NCBI GenBank assembly: GCA_903855995.1
Contig: CAIOAN010000006.1
Coordinates: forward strand, 62,001 to 126,000
DNA from: an uncultured Opitutia bacterium
GTDB lineage: Bacteria; Verrucomicrobiota; Verrucomicrobiia; Opitutales; UBA953
Reading direction: 5' to 3'
DNA: 64,000 bases
The position numbers were made by a program, and so were the translations under genes. Position 1 is the first letter of the stretch. Each line of letters begins with the position of its first letter. Shown piece by piece: positions 29,202 to 38,421 of the stretch. Under the pieces are notes generated by a model. That model searched no databases, was not told the origin of the DNA, and worked only from the letters and a program-made list of their open reading frames with translations.

Positions 29202-30587
29202 TTAAGTTAAGCAGGGGCCAAGCCAAGTCAACCGGAGAGCCCCCTTGGTCGGCCCGTCCAGACGAGCCGAAGCCGCAGGCGGAACGCCTGGCACCCAAAG
29301 GATGCTTCCGGCGGACAGAACAACGGGCAACGCTTCCCGCTGCTCCGCAGGGATTTTACGGTTGATAAGCAAATCCGAAAGCTTCGATGAACCCGTCGCA
29401 CCCAAGGGGTGATAGCGATCCCCCTCCACCCGACCGCGCCACGCCAGCATCGTCGGCGGTGCGACAACATAGACTTCACGCGCGGGCGAAATGTCCCCCT
29501 GAGACAGACTTGCCCAGAGACTCGCATCAACCTCTGCGAGTTCAGCCAGCAGTCCGCATTCTTCATCAAGCACACCAACCAGCAGGTGGCGCTCGATTGG
29601 TCCAAAGACATGGGGCTCCCTCACGACAGAGAGCCGTCCGCGCTGCACGCGCACAATCAAGCCACGAATGGACGACTGGGCATCCTCGCCAGCCCCGATG
29701 GCGGCCGTTAACAACTGGAGGGACTGTCCGCTCGGGTCGACGACCCCCTGGGCGTAAAGGAATTCACGGAGGCATTCTTGAATCAGGGCAACCGGACGTC
29801 CGCGCAGCGGCGCCACGACCATCTCGCCGTCGACCATGACACAGCCCAGTTCCCGCGACCACTGCGCCAGCGCCAGCTGTGCTTCGCCAATGATGCGCGC
29901 CGAGCGGGCAAAACCTTCTTGGTAGCCCGCGCCAAGGCCCTCCTGTCCACCCGCGGCAATCCAGGAGCGAATCCGGTTACGGGCCGCGACCGGCAAGGCA
30001 TTTGTCGCATCCTCCCGCCAAGGAATGCCGACGTCACGAAGGGCGGCGAGCAAGGCTGGCTTCGCGATACCGGCTTCGATGAGCGGCCGCCAGCGACGGT
30101 GTCCGTCGCGAAACTCCTGCAAGATGCGCGGGGCGGCGAGACCGGCGAGGCCGGCTCCACGAGCGAGGCGGAGCAACGCGTTCTCGACGACATCGTCGAG
30201 ATGATGCGCGGTGCAGAGGCGTTCGAAGCCAATGATCAGACGCTGTTCGGCGAAGAAAGCATCGCGGGCGGTACGCAGATCCGCCTCGGAAGCAGCGCCC
30301 TGCCCTGTGCGCGCGCCTAGTACGCAAGGCACGCCGAGAGCGACACAGAGCGCAGAGACGAAGCGCGCGTCTTCCGCGGAAGCTTCACCCCGGACCCGGT
30401 GATCGAAGTGCAAGACGCGCAGGCGTGGGCGCAATGCTTCGTCCGCCCAGAGCGCGCAGAGCAAATAGACCGAATCTGCACCGCCTGAGACGGCCACGGC
30501 GAGCGGGCCAGACGAGGCGGGGGCAGACGGCAGGCGTGGCAACCGTGAGGCGGCCGTGCGCAAGGCATCGGAAGTGGGCAGGCTCAT
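29202..30587 (-). CDS. tilS: tRNA(Ile)-lysidine synthase
   Basis: Converts C34 of the CAT-anticodon tRNA-Ile to lysidine so that it reads AUA. The 461-residue protein has the PP-loop SGGADS (34-39), HFDHRVRGEASAEDARFV, ARDAFF, TAHHLDDVVENALLRLARGA and NRIRSWI, followed by TilS C-terminal domains ending in a substrate-binding segment (GDRYHPLGATGSSKLSDLLI, PAEQR). The start is ATG 30585-30587; a GTG six bases upstream is also in frame. The serS-tilS gap is 53 bases and the ftsH start is 11 bases beyond. Confidence 0.94.
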   Translation of the reverse strand: MSLPTSDALRTAASRLPRLPSAPASSGPLAVAVSGGADSVYLLCALWADEALRPRLRVLHFDHRVRGEASAEDARFVSALCVALGVPCVLGARTGQGAASEADLRTARDAFFAEQRLIIGFERLCTAHHLDDVVENALLRLARGAGLAGLAAPRILQEFRDGHRRWRPLIEAGIAKPALLAALRDVGIPWREDATNALPVAARNRIRSWIAAGGQEGLGAGYQEGFARSARIIGEAQLALAQWSRELGCVMVDGEMVVAPLRGRPVALIQECLREFLYAQGVVDPSGQSLQLLTAAIGAGEDAQSSIRGLIVRVQRGRLSVVREPHVFGPIERHLLVGVLDEECGLLAELAEVDASLWASLSQGDISPAREVYVVAPPTMLAWRGRVEGDRYHPLGATGSSKLSDLLINRKIPAEQREALPVVLSAGSILWVPGVPPAASARLDGPTKGALRLTWLGPCLT

Positions 30588-30640
30588 CGGCACGCGATTA
30601 GACTACGCCACGCCGAAGCCCTGCCAATCCAAAGCGGACG

Positions 30641-31909
30641 TCAGAACGACAGCGTTTCCTTACCGTACCAGCGACGGAGCGCTTCGGGCACGCGCACAGT
30701 ACCGTCGGCCTGGAGATTGTTCTCCAGGATGGCGGCAAGGACACGCGGCAGGCCGAGCCCGGAACCGTTGAGGGTGTGGACGAACTCCGGCTTTCCATCC
30801 TTCGGGCGGAATCGTATCCCTGCGCGACGGGCCTGGAAGTCCGTGAAATTGGAGCAGCTCGAGACTTCGAGCCAGCGCTTCTGTCCGCCAGCCCAGACTT
30901 CGAGGTCGTACTGCTTGCTGTGGGAAAAACCGATGTCGCCGGCGCAGATGAGTAAAACACGATAAGGCAGATTCAATTTCTGGAGCAGGCGCTCGGCATC
31001 GCCGCGCAAGAGCTCGAGTTCCTCAAAAGATTTCTCGGGGTGCACCCATTTCACGAGCTCGACCTTATCGAATTGATGCAAGCGGTTCAGGCCGCGCACG
31101 TGCGCCCCCCAACTGCCAGCCTCGCGGCGGAAGCATGGCGTGTAACCGGCGCGCTTCACCGGCAGCGAAGCTTCGTCGAGAATCTCGTCACGGAAGAAAT
31201 TTGTGACCGGTACCTCGGCCGTCGGAATCATGTAGAAATCATCCGTCTGCGCGTGGTACATCTGGCCTTCCTTGTCGGGCAGCTGGCCCGTTGCCGTGGC
31301 GGAGGCGGCATTGACGAGCAACGGCGCGTGGACCTCGGTGTAGCCGTTGGCACCAGCCTCCTCGAGAAAGTACTGGATCAGTGCGCGGACAAGGCGGGCC
31401 ATGTCACCGACGTAGAAAGGAAAGCCGGCACCGGTGACTTTTACGCCTCGCTCGAAGTCGATCGCCTTATTGAACCACGAGATATCCCAGTGCGGCTTGG
31501 CGGTCGGAGAGATCATCTTGGCGTGATCGCCCCACTCGAGGACTACCTTGTTGTCGGCTTCGGTTCGGCCTTCCGGCACTGAGTCGTGTGGGATGTTTGG
31601 GACGGAAAGCGCGGCGGCCTTCATCTGCTCTTCGACTTCGGAAACCTTTTTCTCGAGTTCCTTGACCTTGGCGGAGGCGGCCTTCATCTCGGCGACCTTC
31701 GCCTGGAATTCCGGCGAGCCCTTCGGCATCGTGGCCATCTCCTTGTTCGCGGCATTCTGAGCGGATCGCGCGACCTCGAACTCCGCAACCGCATGCCGAC
31801 GGGCGTCGTCGGCAGCCAGGACGGCGTCGAGGTCGACTTGGAATTTCTTCCGGGCGACGCCCTTGCGGACGAGGTCGATGTTTTCGCGGAGGAACTTGGG
31901 ATCCAGCAT
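30641..31909 (-). CDS. serS: Seryl-tRNA synthetase
   Basis: Class II aminoacyl-tRNA synthetase. The 422 residues begin MLDPKFLRENIDLVRKG, the usual SerRS start, then the long antiparallel coiled-coil arm (about 30-105, AEMKAASAKVKELEKKVSEV), motif 2 (YTPCFRREAGSWGAHVRGLNRLHQFDKVE) and motif 3 near the end (NGSGLGLPRVLAAILENNLQ). ATG at 31907-31909 was chosen over an in-frame upstream start. It diverges from the DUF4337 gene. Confidence 0.97.
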   Translation of the reverse strand: MLDPKFLRENIDLVRKGVARKKFQVDLDAVLAADDARRHAVAEFEVARSAQNAANKEMATMPKGSPEFQAKVAEMKAASAKVKELEKKVSEVEEQMKAAALSVPNIPHDSVPEGRTEADNKVVLEWGDHAKMISPTAKPHWDISWFNKAIDFERGVKVTGAGFPFYVGDMARLVRALIQYFLEEAGANGYTEVHAPLLVNAASATATGQLPDKEGQMYHAQTDDFYMIPTAEVPVTNFFRDEILDEASLPVKRAGYTPCFRREAGSWGAHVRGLNRLHQFDKVELVKWVHPEKSFEELELLRGDAERLLQKLNLPYRVLLICAGDIGFSHSKQYDLEVWAGGQKRWLEVSSCSNFTDFQARRAGIRFRPKDGKPEFVHTLNGSGLGLPRVLAAILENNLQADGTVRVPEALRRWYGKETLSF

Positions 31910-32037
31910 AGGGCGACTTTGCCCAATCCCCCCGCCGGAGGGCAACGGGGAATTATCAAGGACCTCGGCCTAAAGGCCGGCGGCAAAGAAATATATTGAG
32001 CCAAGGGCCGAAAGCCTTTGCTTCCAACGACACCCAT

Positions 32038-32643
32038 ATGACCGACACCAAAAAAGACGCCCCTGCTCCTGCTCCCGATGCCTGGACCAAGTGGGTCGCC
32101 CTCTCCACCACACTCCTCGCCGTGTGCGCCGCCTTCGCGACGCTCAAGGGCGGCAGCTACTCCACCAAGACCCAGCTGGCCACCGTCAGCGCTTCGAACA
32201 AGTGGGCTTATTACCAGGCCAAGAGCCTGAAAGAAACCGCCCGCGACACGGAGAGCACGATCATCAAGGTGATCGAAGCCGCCACCCCCGCCCCAGAAGC
32301 CAAGGCCATTGCCCGCAAGGCCATCGACAAGGCCGACGAAGAAATCAAACGCTACAAAGGCGAGAAAGCCGAGATCATGAAAGACGCCCAGTATCTCGAC
32401 ACTGAAGCCGCCTACTGCCAGGCGCGCGGCGGTAATTTCGGCCTCGCGATCATGTTCCTGCAGATTGCCATCATGCTCTCCGCCATAGCCGCCCTGATGA
32501 AGAAGAAGTCCTTCTGGCTCGTCGGCCTCTGTGCAGGCGCTATCGGCGTCGGCTACCTCGTTTACGCTTGGCCCTTGTATGAGAAGATCAACCCCGCCCC
32601 AGTAGCCCCGGTCCACGCGGACGCACCTAAGTCCGGCAAGTAA
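32038..32643 (+). CDS. DUF4337 family membrane protein
   Basis: 201 residues: a short charged N-terminus, a membrane helix (WVALSTTLLAVCAAFATLKG, about 19-38), the conserved SYSTKTQLATVSASNKWAYY block, a helical charged middle (about 65-125) and two further membrane helices (about 132-152 and 158-178) near the C-terminus. This matches the DUF4337 pattern, a family of unknown function. ATG at 32038 is selected; an in-frame start 42 bases upstream has less support. It is a single gene with its own terminator. Confidence 0.85.
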   Translation: MTDTKKDAPAPAPDAWTKWVALSTTLLAVCAAFATLKGGSYSTKTQLATVSASNKWAYYQAKSLKETARDTESTIIKVIEAATPAPEAKAIARKAIDKADEEIKRYKGEKAEIMKDAQYLDTEAAYCQARGGNFGLAIMFLQIAIMLSAIAALMKKKSFWLVGLCAGAIGVGYLVYAWPLYEKINPAPVAPVHADAPKSGK

Positions 32644-32668
32644 TCGTCACTTAACCAGCCCAGCAGGA

Positions 32669-32704
32669 TAAACCCCGCAGCGCGAACTGCGGGGTTTATT
32701 TTTG
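32669..32704 (+). terminator. Rho-independent terminator after the DUF4337 gene
   Basis: 12-bp perfect stem TAAACCCCGCAG / CTGCGGGGTTTA with a six-base loop, then TTTTTGG. It lies between two convergent genes and may also serve ndk. Confidence 0.92.
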
Positions 32705-32721
32705 GTGCTATGCTTCCCGGA

Positions 32722-33156
32722 TCAGACTCGGCTCGCCTCGGGGGCAAAGACTTCGTCTGAACTGAAGAAACGTCGCACCTCGGCCTCCGCTGCAGCGGGG
32801 CTATCAGAGGCGTGACACACATTGCGCATCATCTCGGTGCCGAAATCGCCCCGGATGGTGCCCTTGGGGGCCACTTTGGAATTGGTCGGTCCGAGGAGTT
32901 CGCGGACGCGGGAAATGACATTCTCGCCGGTTAGGACGGCGATGATCACGGGGCGAGAGGACATAAAGGCCTCGATTTCCGGGTAGAAAGGCTTGTCGGC
33001 GACATGGGCATAATGCTCACGAAGCTGGGCGGAGGTCAGGCGGCTCAACTTGCAGGCGTGGATTTCAAAACCGGCGGACTCAAAACGAGCTAAGACGGTG
33101 CCGCAGAGACGACGCTCCATGCAGTCGGGCTTAAGGATGATAAGAGTCTTTTCCAT
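32722..33156 (-). CDS. ndk: Nucleoside diphosphate kinase
   Basis: Transfers the gamma phosphate among NTPs and NDPs. The 144-residue product starts MEKTLIILKPDCMERRLCG, contains RPVIIAVLTGENVISRVRELLGPTN and the active-site histidine in NVCHASDSPAAAEAEV, followed by FFSSDEVF. Length and all main motifs are normal. A purine-rich AAGGGG lies seven bases before the ATG at 33154-33156. It converges with the DUF4337 gene. Confidence 0.97.
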   Translation of the reverse strand: MEKTLIILKPDCMERRLCGTVLARFESAGFEIHACKLSRLTSAQLREHYAHVADKPFYPEIEAFMSSRPVIIAVLTGENVISRVRELLGPTNSKVAPKGTIRGDFGTEMMRNVCHASDSPAAAEAEVRRFFSSDEVFAPEASRV

Positions 33157-33248
33157 AGGTAACCCCTTCGGACTGAAGGGTCGTTCAGTATTCGTTTTTC
33201 GCAGAGCTTTGACAAGCCCGAATCAAAATGGGCTTAAAACGACGATTT

Positions 33249-33746
33249 TTAGGCTCTGAAAAGCATGCAAACCGCCTGAACCGCCAGCGCCTTGCCCTGC
33301 CCGATCGAATCCATCCCCTCATTAGTCGTCGCCTTGACACCCACCTGGGAGGGGGAAATTCCCGAGATTTCCGCCACCCTGGCCTTTATCACGTCCACGT
33401 GAGCCATGACTTTTGGACGTTCGCCGATAATAACGATGTCGATATTGCCGACGAACCATTGGCCGTTCGCCTTCGCCTCCGCGACCGCTCTTTTGACAAT
33501 CACGGCGGAATCGAGCCCCTTGAGGACCGGGTCCGTGTTGGGGAAATAATATCCAATATCTCGTAATCCGGCGGCTCCAAGAATCGCATCCGCGACGGCA
33601 TGTAGCACCACATCCGCATCGGAATGCCCGGCCGGGCCGACGTCCGAAGGAATCTTCACCCCACCCAGAATGCAGGGGCGGCCAGCGACGAGCGGATGGA
33701 TGTCGTACCCGATACCGACACGAAAGGCTGGCTGGGGCAGGTTCAT
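33249..33746 (-). CDS. ispF: 2-C-methyl-D-erythritol 2,4-cyclodiphosphate synthase
   Basis: Enzyme of the non-mevalonate isoprenoid pathway that makes MEcPP with release of CMP. The 165-residue protein has the family signature RVGIGYDIHPLVAGRP (metal ligands Asp and His), SDADVVLHAVADAILGA, DIGYYFPNTDP, and the C-terminal VGVKATTNEGMDSIGQGKALAVQAV. It is a single-domain enzyme, not fused to IspD. The ATG lies at 33744-33746. Confidence 0.97.
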   Translation of the reverse strand: MNLPQPAFRVGIGYDIHPLVAGRPCILGGVKIPSDVGPAGHSDADVVLHAVADAILGAAGLRDIGYYFPNTDPVLKGLDSAVIVKRAVAEAKANGQWFVGNIDIVIIGERPKVMAHVDVIKARVAEISGISPSQVGVKATTNEGMDSIGQGKALAVQAVCMLFRA

Positions 33747-33798
33747 GCCATGTTCTTAGGCCTTATTGCGGCCAAAGGGAAGCCCTTGCACAAAACCC

Positions 33799-33827
33799 TT
33801 GAAACGCCCTCCCCGAGGAGGCATTTT
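33799..33827 (+). promoter_or_regulatory. Candidate promoter of tRNA-Cys
   Basis: TTGAAA at 33799-33804 and CATTTT at 33822-33827 are 17 bases apart; transcription would start about 12 bases before the tRNA. The -35 is near consensus, the -10 only 3 of 6. Confidence 0.4.
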
Positions 33828-33846
33828 GTGGGCCTGTCAGTCTTCA

Positions 33847-33921
33847 GGCGCGGTAGCCAAGTGGTAAGGCCGGGCTCTGCAAAAGCCCCATGCGTCGGTT
33901 CAATTCCGACCCGCGCCTCCA
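33847..33921 (+). tRNA. tRNA-Cys (GCA)
   Basis: 75 bases including the encoded CCA. Acceptor GGCGCGG/CCGCGCC with discriminator U73 (the Cys identity base), anticodon stem GGGCT/AGCCC around CTGCAAA (anticodon GCA), T loop TTCAATT. All stems pair. Confidence 0.96.
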
Positions 33922-33932
33922 GTTTAAACAAG

Positions 33933-33964
33933 AAGGGCGTCCCGATTCAGGACGCCCTTCTTCT
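33933..33964 (+). terminator. Bidirectional terminator between tRNA-Cys and argG
   Basis: 10-bp stem AAGGGCGTCC / GGACGCCCTT with a seven-base loop, followed by CTTCTT on the plus strand and CTTGTTT on the minus strand. It can end both the tRNA and the arg transcripts. Confidence 0.85.
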
Positions 33965-33981
33965 TAACTGACCCCGCGGCC

Positions 33982-35238
33982 TTAGCGGACGGTCTTGCTG
34001 AGGTTGGCCACGCCGTTGACCTTCGAATTCACGCGCAGACGCAGGCCGTTGAGGCGGATGAAGCCCGTGGCGTCGTCCTGATTGTAAGCCTTGGTCGGGT
34101 CGGCCTCCATCGTGGCGATGTGCGGGTTGTAGAGCGAACGCGGGCTCTTACGGCCGGCGACATACACGCTGCCCTTGTAGAGCTTCACGCGCACGGTGCC
34201 GGAGACATTACGCTGCGACTCGGTAATCAAGGCCTGGAGGGCGAGACGCTCGGGGGCGTACCAAAAGCCATTGTAAACGAGCGTGGCGTAGCGTGGGACG
34301 AGCGAGTCACGCAGGTGCATGACTTCACGGTCCATGGTCAGCGACTCAATCTGACGGTGAGCGAAATGCAGGATGGTGCCTCCCGGGGTTTCGTAGACGC
34401 CGCGGCTCTTCATGCCGACGAAGCGATTCTCGACCATGTCGACTCGGCCGACGCCGTGACGGCCGCCGAGCTTATTAAGGGTGCGCATGACGCCGAGAGG
34501 GTCGAGTTTCTTGCCATTGACGGAGATGCAATCACCCTGACGGAACTCGAGTTCGACATACTCCGGCTTATCCGGGGCGTCTTCGGGCGCGACGGAGAGC
34601 TTGAACATCGCCTTATTGGAAGGATGGAATGCATCCATCCAGGGATCTTCAAGGATCCCGGCCTCGTAGGAGATATGCAGCAAATTACGGTCTGAAGAAT
34701 AAGGCTTCTTGGCGCTGGCTTCGACCGGGATTTTATTGTCGGCGCAGTAAGCAATCATCTCGGCGCGGCCGGGGAAGTCCTTACGGAAGGCCTCATTACG
34801 CCAGGGGGCGATGATCTCGAGATCGGGGGCGAGCGCGGCGCAGGTGAGCTCGAAACGAACCTGGTCATTACCCTTGCCGGTGGCGCCGTGGGCGATGGCG
34901 GTCGCGCCTTCCTTGCGGGCGATCTCGACCATGCGCTTGGCGATCAGCGGGCGGGCGATGGAAGTGCCGAGGTAATATTGCCCCTCGTAGATGGCGCTCG
35001 CCTGCATCATCGGGAAGATGAAATCGCGAGCGAACTCGGCCTGCAAGTTGTCGACGTAAAGCTTCGAGGCGCCGGTCTTCATCGCCTTCTGCTTGAGGCC
35101 TTTAAGTTCATCCTCCTGGCCGATATCGGCGCAGAACGCGATCATCTCGGCGTTGTGCTTATCCTTAATCCAGGAAAGGAGGACGGAGGTATCGAGGCCA
35201 CCGGAGTAGGCCAGGACGATTTTCTTCTTCTTGCTCAT
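33982..35238 (-). CDS. argG: Argininosuccinate synthase
   Basis: Joins citrulline and aspartate with ATP. The 418 residues start [21 protein letters not shown] with the PP-loop SGGLDTS, then [37 protein letters not shown] (citrulline/aspartate site), [17 protein letters not shown] and [19 protein letters not shown], all typical of the bacterial ArgG. It is the last gene of the arg cluster, 15 bases after argF, with a terminator just downstream. Confidence 0.97.
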   Translation of the reverse strand: MSKKKKIVLAYSGGLDTSVLLSWIKDKHNAEMIAFCADIGQEDELKGLKQKAMKTGASKLYVDNLQAEFARDFIFPMMQASAIYEGQYYLGTSIARPLIAKRMVEIARKEGATAIAHGATGKGNDQVRFELTCAALAPDLEIIAPWRNEAFRKDFPGRAEMIAYCADNKIPVEASAKKPYSSDRNLLHISYEAGILEDPWMDAFHPSNKAMFKLSVAPEDAPDKPEYVELEFRQGDCISVNGKKLDPLGVMRTLNKLGGRHGVGRVDMVENRFVGMKSRGVYETPGGTILHFAHRQIESLTMDREVMHLRDSLVPRYATLVYNGFWYAPERLALQALITESQRNVSGTVRVKLYKGSVYVAGRKSPRSLYNPHIATMEADPTKAYNQDDATGFIRLNGLRLRVNSKVNGVANLSKTVR

Positions 35239-35253
35239 GTGTGGTGGGAAAAA

Positions 35254-36201
35254 TCAGCCGCGGTGGGCGGCGAGGTGGGCGAGGATGGCCTTCTGCACGT
35301 GCAGGCGGTTCTCGGCTTGGTCGAAAATGATGCTCTGCTTGCTCTCGAGGACTTCGGCCGACACTTCCTCGCCGGGGTGGGCCGGCAGGCAGTGCATGAA
35401 ATAGGCGGAGGGTTTGGCCAGCGCCATCAGCTTCGCATTGACCTGATAAGGCTGCATGGTGCGCAGGCGTTCGGCCTTCTCGGCCTCCATGCCCATGCTG
35501 ACCCAGACGTCGGTGTAAACCATGTCGGCGCCCTTCACGGCGGCGGCGGGGTCGGTCGAGAACGTGAAGGTCTCCGGGAGCCCATCCTTCTTGAGCTGGG
35601 CGCGGATCTCCGCGCCAGGTTCGTAACCGGCGGGGCCGGCGAGCGCGATCTCGACGCCGAGGGCGGCGCCGCCGAGCACGAAAGAGTTCGCCATGTTGCA
35701 GGCGGTGTCGCCGAGGAAGGCGATCTTCTTGCCCTTCAATGAAGCCGCATACTTCGCGGGCTGGCCGGGCGCAAAGCGCTCCGCCAGCGTAAACATGTCG
35801 GTCATGAACTGACAGGGGTGCAGGAAGTCCGAAAGCGCGTTGACAATCGGCATGGAGCCGCAGCGGGCAAACTCCTCAAGCAGGCTGTGCTCATGGCAGC
35901 GAATAACCATGCCGTGCAGATAACGGGAAAGCACGCGCGCAGTATCGGCCACAGTCTCGCCACGCGAGATCTGCAGATCGTCGGCGTTCAACATTACCGG
36001 CAGGCCGCCGAGTTCGTGCACGCCGACCTGGAAAGAAACCCGTGTCCGGGTGCTCTTCTTGAAAAACATCAGGCCCCAAGACTGACGGGCCAAGGCGGCC
36101 GCATCAGACTTTCCCCGGCCAGCCTTGAGGACGGCGGCCACAGCGAAGACCTGGGCCGTTTCGGCCGCGGTCAGATCGGTCTCCTTTAGGAAATGACGCA
36201 T
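35254..36201 (-). CDS. argF: Ornithine carbamoyltransferase
   Basis: Makes citrulline from ornithine and carbamoyl phosphate. The 315-residue product has the carbamoyl-phosphate motif FFKKSTRTRVSFQVG (STRTR), RYLHGMVIRCHEH, the HPCQ motif in ALSDFLHPCQFMTD, YTDVWVSMGME (SMG ornithine loop) and the HCLPAHPGEE active-site motif. ATG at 36199-36201 gives the normal N-terminus MRHFLKETDL. A longer in-frame start at 36285 would overlap argD by 16 bases. The closest Shine-Dalgarno-like GGGAGG is 21 bases upstream and suits an out-of-frame ATG better. Confidence 0.95.
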   Translation of the reverse strand: MRHFLKETDLTAAETAQVFAVAAVLKAGRGKSDAAALARQSWGLMFFKKSTRTRVSFQVGVHELGGLPVMLNADDLQISRGETVADTARVLSRYLHGMVIRCHEHSLLEEFARCGSMPIVNALSDFLHPCQFMTDMFTLAERFAPGQPAKYAASLKGKKIAFLGDTACNMANSFVLGGAALGVEIALAGPAGYEPGAEIRAQLKKDGLPETFTFSTDPAAAVKGADMVYTDVWVSMGMEAEKAERLRTMQPYQVNAKLMALAKPSAYFMHCLPAHPGEEVSAEVLESKQSIIFDQAENRLHVQKAILAHLAAHRG

Positions 36202-36269
36202 CTCGGAAAGCGTTTGAACATAAGCCTCCCGAACCGTTTGGACAGCGGAAAATAGGGGCGAAAAACCAC

Positions 36270-37490
36270 TCAGGCGGCTTTCCAATCGCCCAACACCTGA
36301 CGCAGAATCGCCACAGACTCCGCCAGTTCCGCGGGAGAAGCATTGAGGGGAGGCAGCAGACGCACGGCCACCCCGCCCGCCGGGGCAGTCAGCATGCCGG
36401 CCGCGCGTAAAGCGGCGACGACCGGTATCGGGTCGATATTCAGGATGACACCCACCATGTAGCCTGCACCGCGGACCTCTTTCACAAGGTCAGGTCGGAG
36501 CGCGATGAGCTGACGCAGTTCGGCATGCCAGCCGACGGACCGCTCGGCCACTTTGGCGACCAGCTGTTCAGCTTCAATGATCTCAAGCACGGCCAGACCC
36601 GCGGTGGACGCGAGGGCGCCGCCACCGAAGGTGGTGCCATGCGAACCAGCCTGAAAGAGCTCGTCGTACGGCGGGGCCATCCAGATCGCGCCGATCGGGA
36701 ATCCTCCACCCAGACCTTTGGCCATAGCGATGACATCGGGCTTCACGCCGGCGTGCTCATAGGCGAAGAACTTGCCAGTCCGGCCGATGCCACACTGGAT
36801 TTCATCAATCATGAACAGTACGTTGCGTTCGCGGCAAAGTTTCTCGACCCCGCGCAAGAAATCAGGCGTGGCCGGGTTGACGCCGCCTTCGCCCTGAATT
36901 GACTCAATGAGGACGGCAGCCGTGGTCTTGGCATCGATGGCCTTTTCCCACGCGGCGAGGTCGTTGAGCGGTGCGGCGGTGAAGCCCGACAGCAGCGGGC
37001 GGAAGCCCTTCTGGATCTTCTCCTGCGGCGTGGCGGACATGCCGCCAAAAGTGCGCCCATGGAAGGCCCTCTCCGCCACGACGACGCCGATGCAGGCGCC
37101 CTCGGTGCCGGATTTCTTGACGCCGTGCAGGCGGGCGAGCTTCAGCAGGCCCTCGTTGGCCTCGGCGCCGCTATTACAGAAGATGACCCGGCCTGGACCG
37201 CAATAACGGCTCAGCGAGGTCGCCAGACAGCCCTGCGGCTCATTGCGGTAGAGATTGCTGACATGAACCAGCTTCGCGGCCTGCTCGCTCACCCGCTTGA
37301 CCCAATGCGGGTGCGAATGGCCGACAGAAATGACGGCGATGCCTGAGGCGAAATCGAGGTAACGTTTGCCGGCGGCATCCCAGACATAGGACCCCTGCCC
37401 CTTCACGAGCGTGACGGGAGGACTGCCGTAGTTATGGGCGACGTTGGCCGCGTAGGCGGCGGCCGCGGAATCTGAAAGAGAGCCGCTCAT
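36270..37490 (-). CDS. argD: Acetylornithine aminotransferase
   Basis: PLP-dependent class III aminotransferase converting N-acetylglutamate semialdehyde to N-acetylornithine. The 406 residues contain NVAHNYGSPPVTLVKGQGSY, FCNSGAEANEGLLKLAR, AERAFHGRTFG, the aspartate-containing FMIDEIQCGIGRTGKF and the PLP lysine in AMAKGLGGGFPIGA, with GTTFGGGALASTAG after it. The ATG at 37488-37490 shares one base with the argB stop (TGATG), indicating coupling; an in-frame TTG one codon upstream is less likely. Confidence 0.96.
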   Translation of the reverse strand: MSGSLSDSAAAAYAANVAHNYGSPPVTLVKGQGSYVWDAAGKRYLDFASGIAVISVGHSHPHWVKRVSEQAAKLVHVSNLYRNEPQGCLATSLSRYCGPGRVIFCNSGAEANEGLLKLARLHGVKKSGTEGACIGVVVAERAFHGRTFGGMSATPQEKIQKGFRPLLSGFTAAPLNDLAAWEKAIDAKTTAAVLIESIQGEGGVNPATPDFLRGVEKLCRERNVLFMIDEIQCGIGRTGKFFAYEHAGVKPDVIAMAKGLGGGFPIGAIWMAPPYDELFQAGSHGTTFGGGALASTAGLAVLEIIEAEQLVAKVAERSVGWHAELRQLIALRPDLVKEVRGAGYMVGVILNIDPIPVVAALRAAGMLTAPAGGVAVRLLPPLNASPAELAESVAILRQVLGDWKAA

Positions 37491-38371
37491 CAACCGTGGA
37501 CGATTTCGGTGCCGATGCCCTTGTCGGTGAAGACTTCGAGCAGCAAGGCATGGGGCACGCGGCCATCGATGAAGTGCACGCGGCGCACGCCCTCCTTCAA
37601 GGCCTTCACGGCGCTGTCGACCTTCGGAATCATGCCACCGGCGACAACACCCTGCCGCTTGAGTTCATCAACTTCGCTGACTTTCAGCGTGGTAATGAGC
37701 GACGTGGGATCCTTGGCGTCTGCCAGCAAACCCGGCACATCACTCATGAAAATAAGCCGGCGAGCCCGGAGAGAATTGGCAATCGCCGCAGCGGCGACGT
37801 CAGCGTTGGTGTTGTACGGTTGATCTTCCGCGTCGAGCGCGATGGGTGAGACGATCGGCAGGAACCCATCAGCGAGGGCCTTCTTGATTAGCTTCGTCTT
37901 GACGAACTTAATGTCGCCGACGAAACCGATGTCGACGGGCTCGCCCTTCTCATCCGTGCCCATGAGTTTTTCGCAGAGATTCACATGGTTGCCAGGCATG
38001 CCCAGCGGGTTAGCGCCGCGGGCCTTGAGGGATTCGCAAATCTGACCGTTGATCTCGTCGTTGAGGGTGGCCTCGACGATCTTGACCGTCGCGGCGTCGG
38101 TGACGCGCATGCCACCCCGGAACTCGGACTTGATGCCGGCTTTCTCCATCGCGCGCGTGATGGCCTTGCCGCCGCCGTGCACGACAACGACCTGGATGCC
38201 CACGGCGGCTAGGAAGGCGATATCCGTGGCCACGCGATCGCGGCCCTCCGGATTCGGATCATCCATGAAGCTGCCGCCATACTTCACCACGAAGGTGGAG
38301 CCACGGAACTTGTGGATATAGGGAAGCGCCTCGAGAAGGACCTCGGCTTTTTGCGCGGCGGGTGTGCTCAT
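37490..38371 (-). CDS. argB: N-acetylglutamate kinase
   Basis: Second step of arginine synthesis. The 293-residue amino-acid kinase fold protein begins with a mobile N-terminal helix ([20 protein letters not shown]), then [11 protein letters not shown] (nucleotide lysine), [11 protein letters not shown] (substrate glycines), [23 protein letters not shown] and the C-terminal [14 protein letters not shown]. The N-terminal helix is the type linked to hexamers that respond to arginine, so feedback inhibition is likely. It overlaps argD by one base. Confidence 0.97.
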   Translation of the reverse strand: MSTPAAQKAEVLLEALPYIHKFRGSTFVVKYGGSFMDDPNPEGRDRVATDIAFLAAVGIQVVVVHGGGKAITRAMEKAGIKSEFRGGMRVTDAATVKIVEATLNDEINGQICESLKARGANPLGMPGNHVNLCEKLMGTDEKGEPVDIGFVGDIKFVKTKLIKKALADGFLPIVSPIALDAEDQPYNTNADVAAAAIANSLRARRLIFMSDVPGLLADAKDPTSLITTLKVSEVDELKRQGVVAGGMIPKVDSAVKALKEGVRRVHFIDGRVPHALLLEVFTDKGIGTEIVHG

Positions 38372-38421
38372 CTTTCGGGTCGGAGTGTCGGGACTACGGA
38401 CGGCAGAGTAAACGGAAAACC

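Noticed and set aside
36202-36285. Longer N-terminus for ornithine carbamoyltransferase
   Set aside because: The family begins at MRHFL; the extra 28 residues overlap argD and are not family-like.
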